Assembly (NCBI GenBank): GCA_901472505.1
Contig: LR590468.1
Location: 3,860,771-3,924,770, forward strand
DNA: 64,000 bases
Source: Proteus vulgaris
GTDB taxonomy: Bacteria; Pseudomonadota; Gammaproteobacteria; Enterobacterales; Enterobacteriaceae
Reading direction: 5' to 3'
The notes beneath the pieces were generated by a model. That model was not told where the DNA came from. It made no database searches and saw only the letters and a program-made list of their open reading frames with translations. Below, piece by piece: positions 1 through 10,742 of the stretch. Each line of letters starts with the position of its first letter. Positions within the stretch are counted from its first letter, which is position 1. The position numbers and the translations under genes are program-made.

Positions 1-552
1 GCACAAAACCGTGCTGTTATGCGTCAAAATAGCCAACTCTCATTTTCTTTTTCTGTAGAAGAAGTGGTTGCTATGGGAAGAACTCCTCATGGACAACAAC
101 ATAAAAAAATGGCAATCGAAACAGCTCTACTACAAACAGATTGTTTAAAGTTTAAAGGGAGAGACTATCGTCAATTATCAGGCGGTGAACAACAACGAGT
201 ACAACTTGCCAGAGTATTAGCTCAATTATGGCACCCTACACCACAAGAAGCCGTGTTATTCCTTGATGAGCCGACTTCAGCACTTGATCTTTACCACCAG
301 CAACACAGCTTGCGATTATTAAAACAATTAGCAAAAACACAACGCCTTATGGTTTGTTGCGTTCTACACGATCTCAATTTGGCCTCACTTTATGCCGATA
401 GAATTTTATTATTACATCAAGGAAAATTAGTTTGTGAAGGCACACCATACGAAGTGCTCACAACAGAGAATATCCGAAAATGGTATGGCGCTGATGTAAG
501 TGTTGATACCCATCCAGAGCATTCATCCCCACAAGTTTTTCTTCGCCCTTAA
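1..552 (+). CDS. hmuV: Hemin ABC transporter ATP-binding protein HmuV (C-terminal part; 5' end outside window)
   Basis: This is the ATPase of a periplasmic-binding-protein-dependent haem importer and would energise HmuU in the inner membrane. The reading frame is open from base 1, so the true start and the Walker A region lie upstream. The visible 183 residues hold the ABC signature [18 protein letters not shown], Walker [13 protein letters not shown] and the switch histidine in [23 protein letters not shown] spacing before the signature matches HmuV/FecE-type proteins rather than other ABC ATPases. Being last in a normal hmuRSTUV order would explain why the next gene is not a transporter. 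Family assignment is confident; haem as the substrate is inferred from resemblance. Confidence 0.85.
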   Translation, partial: AQNRAVMRQNSQLSFSFSVEEVVAMGRTPHGQQHKKMAIETALLQTDCLKFKGRDYRQLSGGEQQRVQLARVLAQLWHPTPQEAVLFLDEPTSALDLYHQQHSLRLLKQLAKTQRLMVCCVLHDLNLASLYADRILLLHQGKLVCEGTPYEVLTTENIRKWYGADVSVDTHPEHSSPQVFLRP

Positions 553-921
553 ACTATCCTAATTTTACTCAGTTACCTTCTAGTATGCATTTTCTAGATT
601 GTGACTGAGTTAATTTATTTTTATATGCCTATTTATTACAAATAAAATACACTAGTAGCACAACGCCAATTGATTAATAAATCTTATTTTTAAAATTTAT
701 TATTTAATCAAATAAATTGAATTTAAAATACATCTTAATCATTGATTAGATTATAAATCACACAAAAAAACATAACAATCTGAAAAATAAATGGTATAAC
801 AGGCTTATCATTAAAAAAATAAGCCAATAAATTCAACAAAGTAAAATACATTTAAAACTGTATTTTTAATCAAAATGATTCATTAAACTCTACCTTACTT
901 AAGATATATAGCTTTCTCCTA

Positions 922-943
922 TTGATATGATAATGATTATCAA
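922..943 (+). promoter_or_regulatory. Fur-box-like palindrome upstream of the MarA-like regulator
   Basis: The sequence TTGATATGATAATGATTATC followed by AA is an imperfect inverted repeat (TTGATA...TATCAA) that closely resembles the Fur consensus. It lies about 125 bases upstream of the regulator's ATG at 1067 and downstream of hmuV, so iron-dependent repression of the regulator is the simplest reading. Confidence 0.6.
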
Positions 944-1040
944 TAACGAAGAGCACTTTTTGCCTACCTGTTATTTTCCCCATGCTTAAAATAGATTATA
1001 AATAACATACGTTACTATCCTATTTACTTGGGCATTGTGT

Positions 1041-1061
1041 CCCCCACCATTTTTGTGGGAG
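1041..1061 (+). promoter_or_regulatory. Hairpin that buries the Shine-Dalgarno sequence
   Basis: CCCCCAC at 1041-1047 can pair with GTGGGAG at 1055-1061 (five contiguous, mostly G-C pairs, then one mismatch and one more G-C pair) around a T-rich loop. The right arm contains most of GGGAGG (1057-1062), the ribosome binding site for the ATG at 1067. Translation could therefore be gated by this hairpin. Confidence 0.45.
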
Positions 1062-1066
1062 GTTTT

Positions 1067-1435
1067 ATGGCTGAAAATGTCGTTAATGATATTCTAAAAT
1101 GGTTAGAAACCCAGTTACAACGTAACGAAGGTATAAAAATCGATACTATTGCAAATAAAAGTGGCTATTCAAAATGGCACTTACAACGCATATTTAAAGA
1201 TTTTAAGGGCTGTACATTAGGTGAATATGTCCGCAAACGTCGCTTGTTAGAAGCGGCTAAATCATTACAAGAAAAAGATATGTCTATTTTAGATATCGCT
1301 TTAATGTATGGCTTTAGCTCTCAAGCAACATTTACTCGTATTTTTAAAAAACATTTTAATACTACACCTGCTAAGTTTAGAGAAAATGGCACAATGCCAG
1401 ACGCTCATTGCTTCATGTCATGTGAAAATCACTAA
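1067..1435 (+). CDS. MarA/SoxS/Rob-like AraC-family regulator (PqrA-like)
   Basis: A stand-alone DNA-binding protein of 122 residues, the size of MarA, SoxS and RamA, made of two helix-turn-helix motifs with no effector domain. HTH1 is around IANKSGYSKWHLQRIFK and HTH2 around IALMYGFSSQATFTRIFKKHF, followed by the family's TPAKFR end. Such proteins activate multidrug efflux and stress genes, and PqrA of Proteus vulgaris has this size and type. An upstream TTG at 1028 stays in frame, but ATG 1067 has a strong GGGAGG four bases ahead, so I chose it. A Fur box and an RBS-sequestering hairpin precede it, suggesting iron control and a post-transcriptional gate. Identity as pqrA is inferred from memory, not proven. 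Confidence 0.8.
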   Translation: MAENVVNDILKWLETQLQRNEGIKIDTIANKSGYSKWHLQRIFKDFKGCTLGEYVRKRRLLEAAKSLQEKDMSILDIALMYGFSSQATFTRIFKKHFNTTPAKFRENGTMPDAHCFMSCENH

Positions 1436-1461
1436 TTGACTTAGCACATGTTACTCGCCAT

Positions 1462-1495
1462 AAAAAAAACCAGCTTAATAAGCTGGTTTTTTCTT
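1462..1495. terminator. Bidirectional terminator between the regulator and lplA
   Basis: AAAACCAGCTT (1466-1476) pairs with AAGCTGGTTTT (1480-1490), with A-run before and T-run after, so it can stop transcripts from both converging genes. Confidence 0.85.
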
Positions 1496-1510
1496 TTATT
1501 TTCAGAAAAA

Positions 1511-2530
1511 TTAAGCTATCTCTTTTACTAGCCATTCTTGAAGCTCATCGAGCTCCCCTTTATTATTAGGATAACGCAGAATAAGCTGTTGGATCAGTCC
1601 TTTTAAAGACTCAGGTGTATAACGTAGCCCAATTAGCATATCTGATAATGCTTCTAATGGAGCAGGATCTAAACTATCCGTATAGATTTGGCTTCTAACC
1701 ACATTACCACGCTCAATATCAAAATGTAGTTCAACACCACCCCATTTAAAACGATTATCTAAAAGATGAGAAAATGCCGGGGCTTGCCCAAAATTCCATT
1801 CCCAACTACTTTGCTTAGCGAATGTATCTGCAAAACCCGGCAAATCTGGTAATTTTTGCGGTGAAATAACCTCTGCTTCTACTCGCTCACCATAGTATTC
1901 AAAAAAGCTTTCGGTGATTGTTTCACAAAGTTTTTCATGAGTAATATCAGGTTTGAGTTCAACCAAATTAGCCACTCGGGAGCGTACAGAAGTGATCCCT
2001 TTAGCTTGAAGTTTTTTGGGATCTGGATTGAGGTAATTGGCTAATCTAGATAAGTTAGCATTTATTAATAATGTGCCATGATGAAAACCACGATCTTTCG
2101 TCTCTTTATAAGCCGAACCTGAGATTTTTCTTTCGCCCTCTTCTTGCGGCACGACTAAATCATTACGTCCTGATGCTGTCGCTTGTATACCCGCTTTTGA
2201 TAACCCTTCAAGTATAATTTGAGTTGAGATCGTTTTATTGTATTCCGGTTTTCCTGCCATAAAGGTAAAACAGGTATTACCGAGATCATGGAAAACCGCA
2301 CCACCACCACTTGAACGGCGAGCTAATTTCACACCATCTTCATCCATTTTACGTGTATTACACTCTTTCCATGGATTTTGTGCTCGACCAATTACCACTG
2401 TATTATCATTGCGCCAAAGGAAAAGTACGCGTTGGTCAGCGGGCATTTGCCTAAAAATAGACTCTTCAACAGCAAGGTTAAACCAAGGATCATAAGATTC
2501 GGAAATTAACAGTCGCAATTTACCTGACAT
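1511..2530 (-). CDS. lplA: Lipoate-protein ligase A
   Basis: LplA activates free lipoate with ATP and transfers it to lysines of E2 and H proteins of 2-oxoacid dehydrogenases and glycine cleavage. The 339 residues match the usual length of about 338. The N-terminal catalytic domain shows NLAVEES (about 18), the [15 protein letters not shown] lipoyl-AMP loop (about 71-85), KISGSAYKE with the adenylate-binding lysine, and [10 protein letters not shown]. The C-terminal accessory domain follows from about residue 250. It is a single-gene unit ending at the shared bidirectional terminator. The reading frame is intact. Confidence 0.95.
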   Translation of the reverse strand: MSGKLRLLISESYDPWFNLAVEESIFRQMPADQRVLFLWRNDNTVVIGRAQNPWKECNTRKMDEDGVKLARRSSGGGAVFHDLGNTCFTFMAGKPEYNKTISTQIILEGLSKAGIQATASGRNDLVVPQEEGERKISGSAYKETKDRGFHHGTLLINANLSRLANYLNPDPKKLQAKGITSVRSRVANLVELKPDITHEKLCETITESFFEYYGERVEAEVISPQKLPDLPGFADTFAKQSSWEWNFGQAPAFSHLLDNRFKWGGVELHFDIERGNVVRSQIYTDSLDPAPLEALSDMLIGLRYTPESLKGLIQQLILRYPNNKGELDELQEWLVKEIA

Positions 2531-2607
2531 AAGGAATACCTACATGAAGAAAATAAGGTATAAGATACCATATTTCTCAATATATTAGGCTGTTAAATGG
2601 CACGAAA

Positions 2608-3099
2608 TTACAATCGTCGAGCCTGCCAAAATGTTTTTTTCCAATAGACATTATCAAGAGAAGAGCGAGTTACTCCTTTACTGGTTGATGCATGAATAAA
2701 TGTATTATCAGTATCATAAATACCGACATGAAGCCCATTTTCACCACCACCGGTTTTGAAGAAGACTAAATCCCCTGGCATTAAATCGCTTTTACTGATT
2801 TGTGTTCCATATTTGGTTTGATCGATAGTCATTCGAGGTAGTTTAATATCAAAACGATCACTATACGTTTTATACACAAAACCAGAGCAATCAATGCCGG
2901 ATGGTGTCATTCCACCATAACTATAGGGTGTGCCATACCATTGCTCCAGTTGCGATTTTAATTGCACTATCACCATGATTGGATCAGAGAGTTGTGTTTT
3001 TAACGGAGGGGCTGGTGGAATGCGCTTTGATGGACTAGATGAACATCCAGCCAGCAGAATAATACAGAGTAAGAAAGGATAGAAAACGGACTTTCTCAT
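2608..3099 (-). CDS. nlpC: NlpC/P60 peptidoglycan-hydrolase lipoprotein NlpC
   Basis: Predicted outer-membrane-anchored cysteine peptidase that cleaves cell-wall peptides. From the ATG at 3099 it has a lipoprotein signal peptide (MRKSVFYPF...ILLAGC) whose lipobox cysteine is about residue 18. The NlpC/P60 core follows, with catalytic Cys in GIDCSGFVYKTY and His in GLHVGIYDTDNTFIHAS. An earlier in-frame ATG at 3111 lacks a ribosome binding site, while GGTGGATG precedes 3099, so I prefer the shorter form of 163 residues. In E. coli nlpC directly follows btuD; here the whole arn operon lies between them. Confidence 0.9.
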   Translation of the reverse strand: MRKSVFYPFLLCIILLAGCSSSPSKRIPPAPPLKTQLSDPIMVIVQLKSQLEQWYGTPYSYGGMTPSGIDCSGFVYKTYSDRFDIKLPRMTIDQTKYGTQISKSDLMPGDLVFFKTGGGENGLHVGIYDTDNTFIHASTSKGVTRSSLDNVYWKKTFWQARRL

Positions 3100-3248
3100 T
3101 ACATCCACCATTATTGTTACGATAGATTTTAAAATCTATCTGCTTTTTTAAGCAAAAACAAGTTATTGAAGATGAATGAGTGATGATTGGTAGAATAAAT
3201 CGCACAATTAACAACAAGGATCAGAAAATACATTCTACAATCATTCAG

Positions 3249-3647
3249 TTAGTGTGATTGTGCTCCTTTCGTTTTTTGGCTTATTAACCATACTCCAACC
3301 ATGATAAATGCTACACCCGCTGTTTTTGTCCATGATGGTGTTTCTTGAAACCAAGGTAGTATCACAGCAAGGATATAAACAAAAACATAGCTCAAACTAA
3401 TGAGAGGATAAGCTTTATTTAAAGGGATAATGCGTAAAGTGAACAACCAACAAACCATTGACAGTACATATCCCACAAGCCCAGAAAATACGATGCTTAA
3501 TGGTGTAATATTGGCCCACAACCATGAGAAATCAAACCACTGTTTTTCTAACTGTAAATCTGGCAGTCCAGACATACCAAACTTTAACAACAATTGAGCA
3601 ACGGTGACCAATAGCGCACTTCCTATCGCCCATAAATAGCCTTTCAT
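3249..3647 (-). CDS. arnF: Undecaprenyl-phosphate-alpha-L-Ara4N flippase subunit ArnF
   Basis: ArnF with ArnE forms a small EmrE-like flippase that moves undecaprenyl-phosphate-L-Ara4N to the periplasmic face of the inner membrane. About 132 residues with four hydrophobic helices, in the order seen in the family (SALLVTVAQLLLKFGM, IVFSGLVGYVLSMVCWL, AYPLISLSYVFVYILAVI, AGVAFIMVGVWLI). The ATG at 3647 overlaps the arnE stop (ATGA), which fixes the start; a longer in-frame extension upstream would lie inside arnE. It is the last gene of arnBCADTEF. Confidence 0.9.
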   Translation of the reverse strand: MKGYLWAIGSALLVTVAQLLLKFGMSGLPDLQLEKQWFDFSWLWANITPLSIVFSGLVGYVLSMVCWLFTLRIIPLNKAYPLISLSYVFVYILAVILPWFQETPSWTKTAGVAFIMVGVWLISQKTKGAQSH

Positions 3648-3985
3648 GCTTGCATACTCATCAATACAATACCTATCATAATTGACGTAATACCAATCCA
3701 ATGTTTTACATTAACAGGCTCTTTATAAACAAATTGGCCAATAAGTGTCACCACAATAAAATTAATGCTCAACATAGGATAAGCAATACTTAAAGGAAGG
3801 ATTTGTAATAACCGGAGCCAAAATAACATTCCCAAACCAAGCATCGCAATGGCGACAAAAAGCCAGAAAATCGTTTTCCTGGCTTTTGTTAATGAGTCAC
3901 TTTGCCAGCTGACCACCGCTTGTTTTTGACAAACTTGCCCTATGCAGGTTAAAAAACTCACGATCAGCAATAAAACAAAGGACAT
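3644..3985 (-). CDS. arnE: Undecaprenyl-phosphate-alpha-L-Ara4N flippase subunit ArnE
   Basis: Partner of ArnF in the L-Ara4N flippase. 113 residues with four predicted transmembrane helices and the SMR/EamA-like pattern (LSIAYPMLSINFIVVTLIGQ, then GIVLMSM at the end). The start ATG overlaps the arnT stop by one base (TAATG) and its stop overlaps the arnF start by four bases, so the three genes are translationally coupled. Confidence 0.9.
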   Translation of the reverse strand: MSFVLLLIVSFLTCIGQVCQKQAVVSWQSDSLTKARKTIFWLFVAIAMLGLGMLFWLRLLQILPLSIAYPMLSINFIVVTLIGQFVYKEPVNVKHWIGITSIMIGIVLMSMQA

Positions 3986-5650
3986 TAATTACGCTTCTCA
4001 TACGTTAAAATAGCAACTCGATGATTTGTCACCAGCTCTTCAGGTCTTGGTAATTGTGCTAACTTTTTCGGATCTTTAAACGTAATAACAACGGATACAT
4101 TACCTTCTTTTCTTGCTTGCTCTAACCACAGAGCAAAATTATCAGGCTTAATTAGCTTATGCTGTGCATCAGGATAATCTTCAATACCATAAGTTAATTC
4201 GCCAGTCCTTTCATAAAGGTAAATATCACTACGCTGTAATTCCCATGCCAATCCAGCACCAATACCCACACTGTTACTCACAATATATTTGCTGGTATTT
4301 AATGTATCGATATTTTGACGAATAAATTCTTGAGGTAGTTTTCCATCAACACTACTGTTAGGAATTGCTTGTCCAATGCATAAACTCACCCCTAATGAGC
4401 AAGATGCAGCCCACAACCAATGTTTACCATTCAGTGTAGAGCAAAGATAACCGATAATGCCCCATAAAGAGAAATGCAACGATAGCTAAAACCCATTTAG
4501 ACCATTCATAAGGCATATAAATAGGTTTTGAAGAAACAAGCTGAATGACTAAGATAGCGACAACCGCAGCAACACCAATAAAAATATTAATATAGCCATT
4601 AATACGCAATGCTTTCATTCTAAATTTACGTGCACAATCTACACCATATTTTGCCATTAACATCGCAAGCGGTGCCATAAAAGGCAACATGTATGTCGGT
4701 AATTTGCCTTTCGCAATACTAAAGAATAAGAAAGGAATAACAAACCAGCAAAATAAGAAAATAATTCTGGACGTTTGCGTCTTTTCTTCCAAGCCCCTAT
4801 CAATGCACCTGGTAATAATCCAAGCCAAGGGATCACACCCAATAATATAACGGGGATATAGTACCAAAATGGAGCGCTATGCTGAGCATCTTCACCAGAA
4901 AAACGTTGAATATGTTCAACCCAAAAGAAGTAATGCCAGTAATCAGGTTCTGCCTTTGCTACAGCCAAAGCCCACGGCAAACTAATCAATGCGGCACTCA
5001 ACACCGCAAGTAAGCCATAGAGTAACATTTGCGTAAATTGTTTTTGATACAACGTAACAGGTATCATGACAATGACCGGGATAGCTAATGCTAAAAATCC
5101 TTTAGTCATAAATGCCATACCACATGCCAAACCTAATGTTACCCAAGCTAATATTCGTGTTTTTTACAGTCGTCGCTTTCAGTGCCCAAAAACAACAGAC
5201 CATACTCGCAGTAATCCAAAGTGCTAACATAGGATCTAACACACTGTAAGTACCTACGCTAAACACAAGGAACATGGACAAATAGATTAAGCTCGAAACA
5301 AAAGCAACTTGACGGTTACGCCACATCATTCTTGCCAATAAATAGACAAGTAATGTGCTTAAGAGAATAGAAATTACTGAGCCAAAACGTACAGCAAAGT
5401 TAGTGTGGCCAAAAATCAATTGGCTAACATTATTAATCCAATAACCTGCAACGGGCTTCTCAAAATAGCGAATATCGAGCATATGAGGAACAATCCAGTT
5501 CCCGCTCACCACCATTTCACGGCTAATTTCCGCATAACGGGTTTCATCTGGTTGCCATAATAACCGGCTGTTCAATGGAAATAAGTAGGTAAGAACAAAA
5601 AAAAGAGCCAACAGGATGGCCCCGATTTTACTCGCCCGGTTATTCAACAT
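3985..5650 (-). CDS. arnT: Lipid A L-Ara4N transferase ArnT (broken by three indels as read)
   Basis: ArnT (GT83 family) transfers L-Ara4N from undecaprenyl phosphate to lipid A at the periplasmic face, giving resistance to polymyxin and cationic peptides. The N-terminus holds the periplasmic-loop motif [17 protein letters not shown] with the conserved Asp-Glu pair, followed by many transmembrane helices. As read, the frame breaks three times: an extra T in the run 5160-5165, a missing A near 4758-4761, and an extra C in 4460-4463. Correcting these gives one frame of 554 residues, the family length, ending at the arnE start. All breaks are in homopolymers and the flanking protein is well conserved, so sequence error is more likely than decay. 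Confidence 0.85.
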
Positions 5651-5657
5651 AGTTTTG

Positions 5658-6551
5658 TTAGACCTCTTGTTGGCACCCTAACCAGCCTTCTCGACCTGGA
5701 AAGTCAGATCGAACAACTTTACCCATCGGAAGCGTTTCTTTATCTTGTGGTAACAAATCGCTTAACGGACAGAATTCGATGCCTTCATTTGCAATCATTG
5801 CCAGCAACTGCTCAAACTGAGCCGCTTTTGACATTCCTTCAACTTCGGTATGAATAGTATAAACAGGTATTCCACTGTCTTTTTTGATTTCATCAATAAT
5901 AAATTGATTAAAATCTTCATCCTTTACCTTTGTACCAACGACTTCATCATAAGTTGGTAATGTTACTGGAATTTGTACCGTACCGATAGAACCATTTTCT
6001 AAAATAGGTCTAAAAGGATGTGTACCTCGACAATCGCTATTATAATCGAATTGAAAAGTTTCTTTAACTGTTAATACGCGCTCGTCTGCACGCCATCCAG
6101 CAACTGCGGAACATTTTACAGGTTTTTCAAGTGCTTTTTCCAGCGCTTCAACACCTAAACGAACTTGTTGCATTAATTCTTCTGTTGACCAACGCCCGAC
6201 TTTTGCTTGCCAACCTTGGTGATCCCATGAATGTAACCCCACTTCATGCCCAGCATTTTGGGTTTCTTTCATTAAATAACCTAGATTTTTAGCGATTTTT
6301 TTGCCAGGCCATGCTGTCCCTGCCAATAAAATATCTAATCCATACAATGATGCAGCATTAGATCTCAGCATTTTCCATAAAAACTTTGGTTTTAAAAGGC
6401 GCCATAAATGGCGCCCCATATTATCTGGACCCACACTAAAGAAGAAGCTGGCATGAATGTTATGTCTGGCAAATACATCCAGTAGTTGTGGAATACCTTG
6501 TTTTGTTCCTTGAAAAGTATCCACATCTACTCTTAAACCAACTTTCTTCAT
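5658..6551 (-). CDS. arnD: 4-deoxy-4-formamido-L-arabinose-phosphoundecaprenol deformylase ArnD
   Basis: Removes the formyl group from undecaprenyl-phosphate-L-Ara4FN, making the pathway irreversible. 297 residues of the NodB/polysaccharide-deacetylase type. Metal-binding signatures are RVDVDTFQG near the start and [11 protein letters not shown] around residue 105; HTEVEG near residue 235 supplies a late conserved His. It sits between arnA and arnT with only short gaps, in the same operon. Confidence 0.93.
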   Translation of the reverse strand: MKKVGLRVDVDTFQGTKQGIPQLLDVFARHNIHASFFFSVGPDNMGRHLWRLLKPKFLWKMLRSNAASLYGLDILLAGTAWPGKKIAKNLGYLMKETQNAGHEVGLHSWDHQGWQAKVGRWSTEELMQQVRLGVEALEKALEKPVKCSAVAGWRADERVLTVKETFQFDYNSDCRGTHPFRPILENGSIGTVQIPVTLPTYDEVVGTKVKDEDFNQFIIDEIKKDSGIPVYTIHTEVEGMSKAAQFEQLLAMIANEGIEFCPLSDLLPQDKETLPMGKVVRSDFPGREGWLGCQQEV

Positions 6552-6560
6552 TATTTGATC

Positions 6561-8543
6561 CTATTTATTACCTAATTCTTCAACTGCGCCACGTAAAAAG
6601 AAGTCTAATGTTTCTTCTACAGTTTGGCGAGTTTCGATACTTGGCTTCCAATCCAATAAACGTTCTGCGTTTTTAATGCTTGGCTTACGGTGTTCAACAT
6701 CTTGGTAGCCTTTACCGTAATAACTACTACTTTCAATTTTCTTAAAGCCAGCAAATGGAGGAAAATGACCACGTAACTCGTGTTTTTCAAAACAATCTAA
6801 CAGCATTTCTGCTAACTCACGAATACTTGCTTCGTTCGTTGGATTACCAATATTGATAATTTGACCATCACATTTGCTATCACGGTTTTCAATAATACGG
6901 AATAACGCTTCAATACCGTCATTGATATCAGTGAAGCAACGTTTTTGCTCACCACCATCAACCAATTTAATTGGCGAACCTTCAACTAAGTTCAGAATTA
7001 ATTGTGTAATGGCACGAGAGCTACCAATACGCGCTGAATTTAAGTTATCTAAACGAGGTCCCATCCAGTTAAATGGACGGAATAATGTAAATTTCAGACC
7101 TTCTTTAGCACCATAAGCCCAAATAACTCGATCTAATAATTGTTTAGAAACAGAATAAATCCAGCGTTGTTTATTGATAGGGCCAACAATCAGACGTGAA
7201 TTATCTTCATCAAATTCTTTATCATCACACATACCATAAACTTCTGATGTGGATGGGAAAATAATACGTTTATTATATTTAACACAATAACGTACAATTT
7301 TTAAGTTTTCTTCAAAGTCTAATTCGAATACACGTAATGGATTACGGGTATATTCAATCGGTGTTGCAATCGCAACCAATGGCAGAATAACGTCACATTT
7401 TTTAATGTGATATTCAATCCACTCAGTATGAATACTCACGTCGCCTTCAATAAAGTGGAAACGTGGGTTACCAATAAAGCGTTCAATCGCAGAAGAACCA
7501 ATATCCATACCATAGATATCATAGTTACCATCTTTCAATAGACGCTCGGTTAAATGATTTCCAATAAAACCATTCACACCTAAAATCAGCACACGTTTAC
7601 GACGTTTAACAAGTGCTGTTGCTTTTGGTCCAACGCGAACATCAGTCACAATGCCCATTTCAGTCGCTAAACGGCTTCCTTGAACATAAAGACCATTTTC
7701 ACTTTGACCTGTTACCACTTCGATAGCACCTTGAGCACATGCAATCACTAAAGGTTCTGTTGATATTACAGTACCAGGACGTTTACCTTGATTATCAGCA
7801 ACAGTGCGTGAACGCCAGATAACCATTTTACGTTCACCTAAGAAAGTAAATGCGCCTGGATATGGTTCAGTTACAGCTCGCACTAAGTTGTGGACTGTTT
7901 TTGCATCCACATTCCAATCAATTAATCCATCATCAGCACTACGACGGCCAAAATATGTTGCTTGGCTTTCATCTTGCGCTGTTGTTGAATAATCACCTGA
8001 TGCAATGTGTGGTAATGCACTAGACAGTAATTTCTCAGCGGCTTCCCTCACTTTTTCATGCAAAATTAGTGAAGTATCATTTTCTGTAATAGTTACTTTT
8101 TCTTGAGAAACAATATCACCCGCATCAGCTTTCGCCGTCATTTTATGCAAAGTAACACCTGTTTCTGTTTCACCATTAATAATTGCCCAATTAATTGGAG
8201 CACGGCCACGGTATTTGGGTAATAGCGAGCCATGTAAATTAAATGCGCCTTTAGGTGCCAAATTCAAGATCTCATCACTTAACATGTGACGATAATAGAA
8301 AGAAAAAATGACATCAGGTTTCATTTCACGAATACGTTCAATCCACAATGGGTGATTGACATTTTCAGGCGCAAATACTGTCAATCCCATTTCTGCGCTC
8401 ACACGAGCAACAGATGAGAAGAAATGATTTTCGTTTGGATCGTCAGTGTGGGTAAATACCGCTTGAATATCATAACCTGCTTTTTCAAGTGCTTTTAAAC
8501 CAACACAGCCAATATCGTGATAGGCAAATACTATTGCTTTCAT
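6561..8543 (-). CDS. arnA: Bifunctional UDP-Ara4N formyltransferase / UDP-glucuronate decarboxylase ArnA
   Basis: A fusion enzyme of 660 residues. The N-terminal half (about 1-300) is an N10-formyl-THF-dependent formyltransferase with the [21 protein letters not shown] motif region and catalytic His in it. The C-terminal half (about 315-660) is an SDR-type oxidative decarboxylase of UDP-glucuronate with NAD-binding [10 protein letters not shown], a catalytic Tyr/Lys in [11 protein letters not shown], and STSEVYG. The two activities act before and after ArnB. The start codon overlaps the arnC stop by one base. Frame intact and length typical. Confidence 0.96.
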   Translation of the reverse strand: MKAIVFAYHDIGCVGLKALEKAGYDIQAVFTHTDDPNENHFFSSVARVSAEMGLTVFAPENVNHPLWIERIREMKPDVIFSFYYRHMLSDEILNLAPKGAFNLHGSLLPKYRGRAPINWAIINGETETGVTLHKMTAKADAGDIVSQEKVTITENDTSLILHEKVREAAEKLLSSALPHIASGDYSTTAQDESQATYFGRRSADDGLIDWNVDAKTVHNLVRAVTEPYPGAFTFLGERKMVIWRSRTVADNQGKRPGTVISTEPLVIACAQGAIEVVTGQSENGLYVQGSRLATEMGIVTDVRVGPKATALVKRRKRVLILGVNGFIGNHLTERLLKDGNYDIYGMDIGSSAIERFIGNPRFHFIEGDVSIHTEWIEYHIKKCDVILPLVAIATPIEYTRNPLRVFELDFEENLKIVRYCVKYNKRIIFPSTSEVYGMCDDKEFDEDNSRLIVGPINKQRWIYSVSKQLLDRVIWAYGAKEGLKFTLFRPFNWMGPRLDNLNSARIGSSRAITQLILNLVEGSPIKLVDGGEQKRCFTDINDGIEALFRIIENRDSKCDGQIINIGNPTNEASIRELAEMLLDCFEKHELRGHFPPFAGFKKIESSSYYGKGYQDVEHRKPSIKNAERLLDWKPSIETRQTVEETLDFFLRGAVEELGNK

Positions 8544-9523
8544 TAGTCTTTTTCCTGATCTTCGTTGGGTTTATTAACACCAACCACTTTTTGGATAAAA
8601 TACCGAGGACGCGCTCTTACATCATTATAAATCCGGCCTATATATTCACCTAATAAGCCCATTGCAACGAACTGCGCACCGATAAACATAAATAAGATTG
8701 CGAAAAGTGTGAATACACCTTCAGCTGCCCACATCGCACCGAAAATAATACGTAAAACAATTAAAAGTAACGCTAAAACAAAGCCAGAAACAGCGATTAC
8801 ACTGCCGACAATGCTTAATAAGCGTAATGGTGCCGTAGTAAGACAAGTTAAGAGGTCGTACATCAGATTAATTAGCTTTAGAAAGCTATATTTGGAATCG
8901 CCATATTCACGCTCTGCGTGTGCGACATCAATCTCAATAGTACGACGAGCGAACGTGTTCGCAAGAATAGGTATAAAGGTACTTCTTTCGTGACACTGTA
9001 ACATCGCTTCAACAATATGGCGACGATATGCACGTAGCATACATCCATAATCCCCCATAGAACGACCTGTTGCCTTGGTTATCATGGAGTTAATCATTTT
9101 TGACGCTGTTTTACGAAACCATGAATCTTGACGGTTACGACGACGAGTCCCTACAACATCATAGCCCTCTTCAGCTGTTGTAACGAGTCTTGGGATTTCT
9201 TCAGGTGGATTTTGCAAATCAGCGTCAAGTGTAATGACTAAGTCGCCATCAGCTTGATTAAAACCCGCCATAATTGCAGAGTGTTGACCATAGTTACGAT
9301 TTAAAATAATCGCAATAACATGATTTTCTTCAATAGTGGCAGCTTCTTCTAACATTTTTGCTGAATTATCACTGCTACCATCATCAACAAGGATCAGTTC
9401 ATATTCTTGTTCTAATTGTTTACAGCTTTTTATAGTACGCTCTAAAAGCTGAGGAAGGCTCTCTTCTTCGTTATAAACCGGAATTACAACCGATACTTTT
9501 TTGATTTTATCAAATGTTGACAC
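8543..9523 (-). CDS. arnC: Undecaprenyl-phosphate 4-deoxy-4-formamido-L-arabinose transferase ArnC
   Basis: GT2-family enzyme that loads L-Ara4FN onto undecaprenyl phosphate at the cytoplasmic face. 326 residues: a GT-A fold with [27 protein letters not shown] and the [12 protein letters not shown] metal-binding stretch, then two C-terminal transmembrane helices at about 235-300. It begins one base after the arnB stop and overlaps arnA by one base. Confidence 0.95.
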   Translation of the reverse strand: MSTFDKIKKVSVVIPVYNEEESLPQLLERTIKSCKQLEQEYELILVDDGSSDNSAKMLEEAATIEENHVIAIILNRNYGQHSAIMAGFNQADGDLVITLDADLQNPPEEIPRLVTTAEEGYDVVGTRRRNRQDSWFRKTASKMINSMITKATGRSMGDYGCMLRAYRRHIVEAMLQCHERSTFIPILANTFARRTIEIDVAHAEREYGDSKYSFLKLINLMYDLLTCLTTAPLRLLSIVGSVIAVSGFVLALLLIVLRIIFGAMWAAEGVFTLFAILFMFIGAQFVAMGLLGEYIGRIYNDVRARPRYFIQKVVGVNKPNEDQEKD

Positions 9524-10669
9524 TTAGATATGCTCCGAAAGAATTTCATTGATCGCATCTACAACGCGAATAACATCATCATTACTCATATCAGGAAACA
9601 ATGGCAGCGAGCATAACGTTGCAGAGTTCCACTCTGATTGAGGAAGGGATAAAGCGGGATAGCGCTCACGATAATATTTTTGTGTATGCGCCGCGCGGAA
9701 ATGAAGCCCTGTGCCAATGTCCTTTTGCTTCAGTTTTTCCATAAAGGTATCTCGATCGATACCACAGATACTCTTATCTACTCTCACCATAAATAGGTGA
9801 TTTGCATGCAAGTGAGGATATTCAGGAATACTCAACATCTCTAAGGGTGAGTCTTTTAATTTTTCACGATACAGTGTCACTAACTCAGCTCGTTTCGCAT
9901 TCATTTCCTCTAAACGCCTTAATTGCACCACAGCAATGGCGGCATGAATATCAGATAAATTATATTTATAGCCGGGTTCAACAACTTCTGCTTGAGGTTT
10001 TCGTCCTTGAATTTGTCTGTCAAAAGCATCGACACCTAAGCCATGAAATTTTAAGCAACGTACTCGATTGGCTAATTCGTCATTATCAGTAACAACCAAC
10101 CCACCTTCAGCACACGTGACGTTTTTAATAGCGTGAAAAGAGAAAATAGAGGTTCCTTTTTCACCAATCCATTCATTTTTATAGCGAGTGCCAATCGCAT
10201 GTGCTGCATCTTCAATAAGAGGAATTCCAGCATCTTGGGCAACTTTTCGTAACGCATCAAGATCGCATGGCGCACCTGCATAATGAACAGGAATGATTGC
10301 CTTAGTTCTAGGGGTTATTGCTTTTTTGACGTCTTCTGCATTTACCATCAAGGTATCACGGTCAACATCAATCATTACAGGCTTTGCACCTAGCAACGTA
10401 ATGATGTTCATGGTTGACACCCATGTTTGTGATGGTGTGATGACTTCATCACCTGCGCCAATTCCCATAGCCATTAAAACAACATGCATACCCGCAGTGG
10501 CAGAGCAAATTGCAATCGCATGTTTGCTTCCGAATTTTTCACAAAAATCTTGCTCTAATTGATAGTTCTGAGGGCCTGTTGTGATCCAACCTGAACGCAA
10601 TACGTCCTCAACGGCTTTGATTTCTTCATCGCCAATCGCAGGGCGAGAGAAAGGAAGGAAATGACTCAT
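9524..10669 (-). CDS. arnB: UDP-4-amino-4-deoxy-L-arabinose-oxoglutarate aminotransferase ArnB
   Basis: First gene of the operon. A PLP-dependent DegT/DnrJ/EryC1-family aminotransferase that makes UDP-L-Ara4N with glutamate as donor. 381 residues, the usual length. Visible landmarks are SGWITTGP near the start, the cofactor-facing [29 protein letters not shown], and the Schiff-base lysine in [15 protein letters not shown]. The ATG at 10669 is followed downstream by the whole arn set in one direction. A TATAAT-like -10 and a PmrA-box-like site lie upstream. Confidence 0.96.
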   Translation of the reverse strand: MSHFLPFSRPAIGDEEIKAVEDVLRSGWITTGPQNYQLEQDFCEKFGSKHAIAICSATAGMHVVLMAMGIGAGDEVITPSQTWVSTMNIITLLGAKPVMIDVDRDTLMVNAEDVKKAITPRTKAIIPVHYAGAPCDLDALRKVAQDAGIPLIEDAAHAIGTRYKNEWIGEKGTSIFSFHAIKNVTCAEGGLVVTDNDELANRVRCLKFHGLGVDAFDRQIQGRKPQAEVVEPGYKYNLSDIHAAIAVVQLRRLEEMNAKRAELVTLYREKLKDSPLEMLSIPEYPHLHANHLFMVRVDKSICGIDRDTFMEKLKQKDIGTGLHFRAAHTQKYYRERYPALSLPQSEWNSATLCSLPLFPDMSNDDVIRVVDAINEILSEHI

Positions 10670-10706
10670 AAAAAATGTAGCCTAATTAATGAATGAATAA
10701 AAGACA

Positions 10707-10712
10707 ATTATA
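10707..10712 (-). promoter_or_regulatory. Putative -10 element of the arn promoter
   Basis: On the minus strand this reads TATAAT, about 38 bases upstream of the arnB start. A recognisable -35 is absent at the right spacing, which fits an activator-dependent promoter. Confidence 0.4.
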
Positions 10713-10742
10713 TACAAACTATTGCTCACCGACATCCGTCTT

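Larger units (their letters stand above)
553..1066. other. AT-rich gene-free stretch between hmuV and the MarA-like regulator
   Basis: No convincing ORF is present. The stretch contains a Fur-box-like palindrome near its right end and a hairpin that overlaps the ribosome binding site of the next gene. No clear terminator after hmuV was found. Confidence 0.6.
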
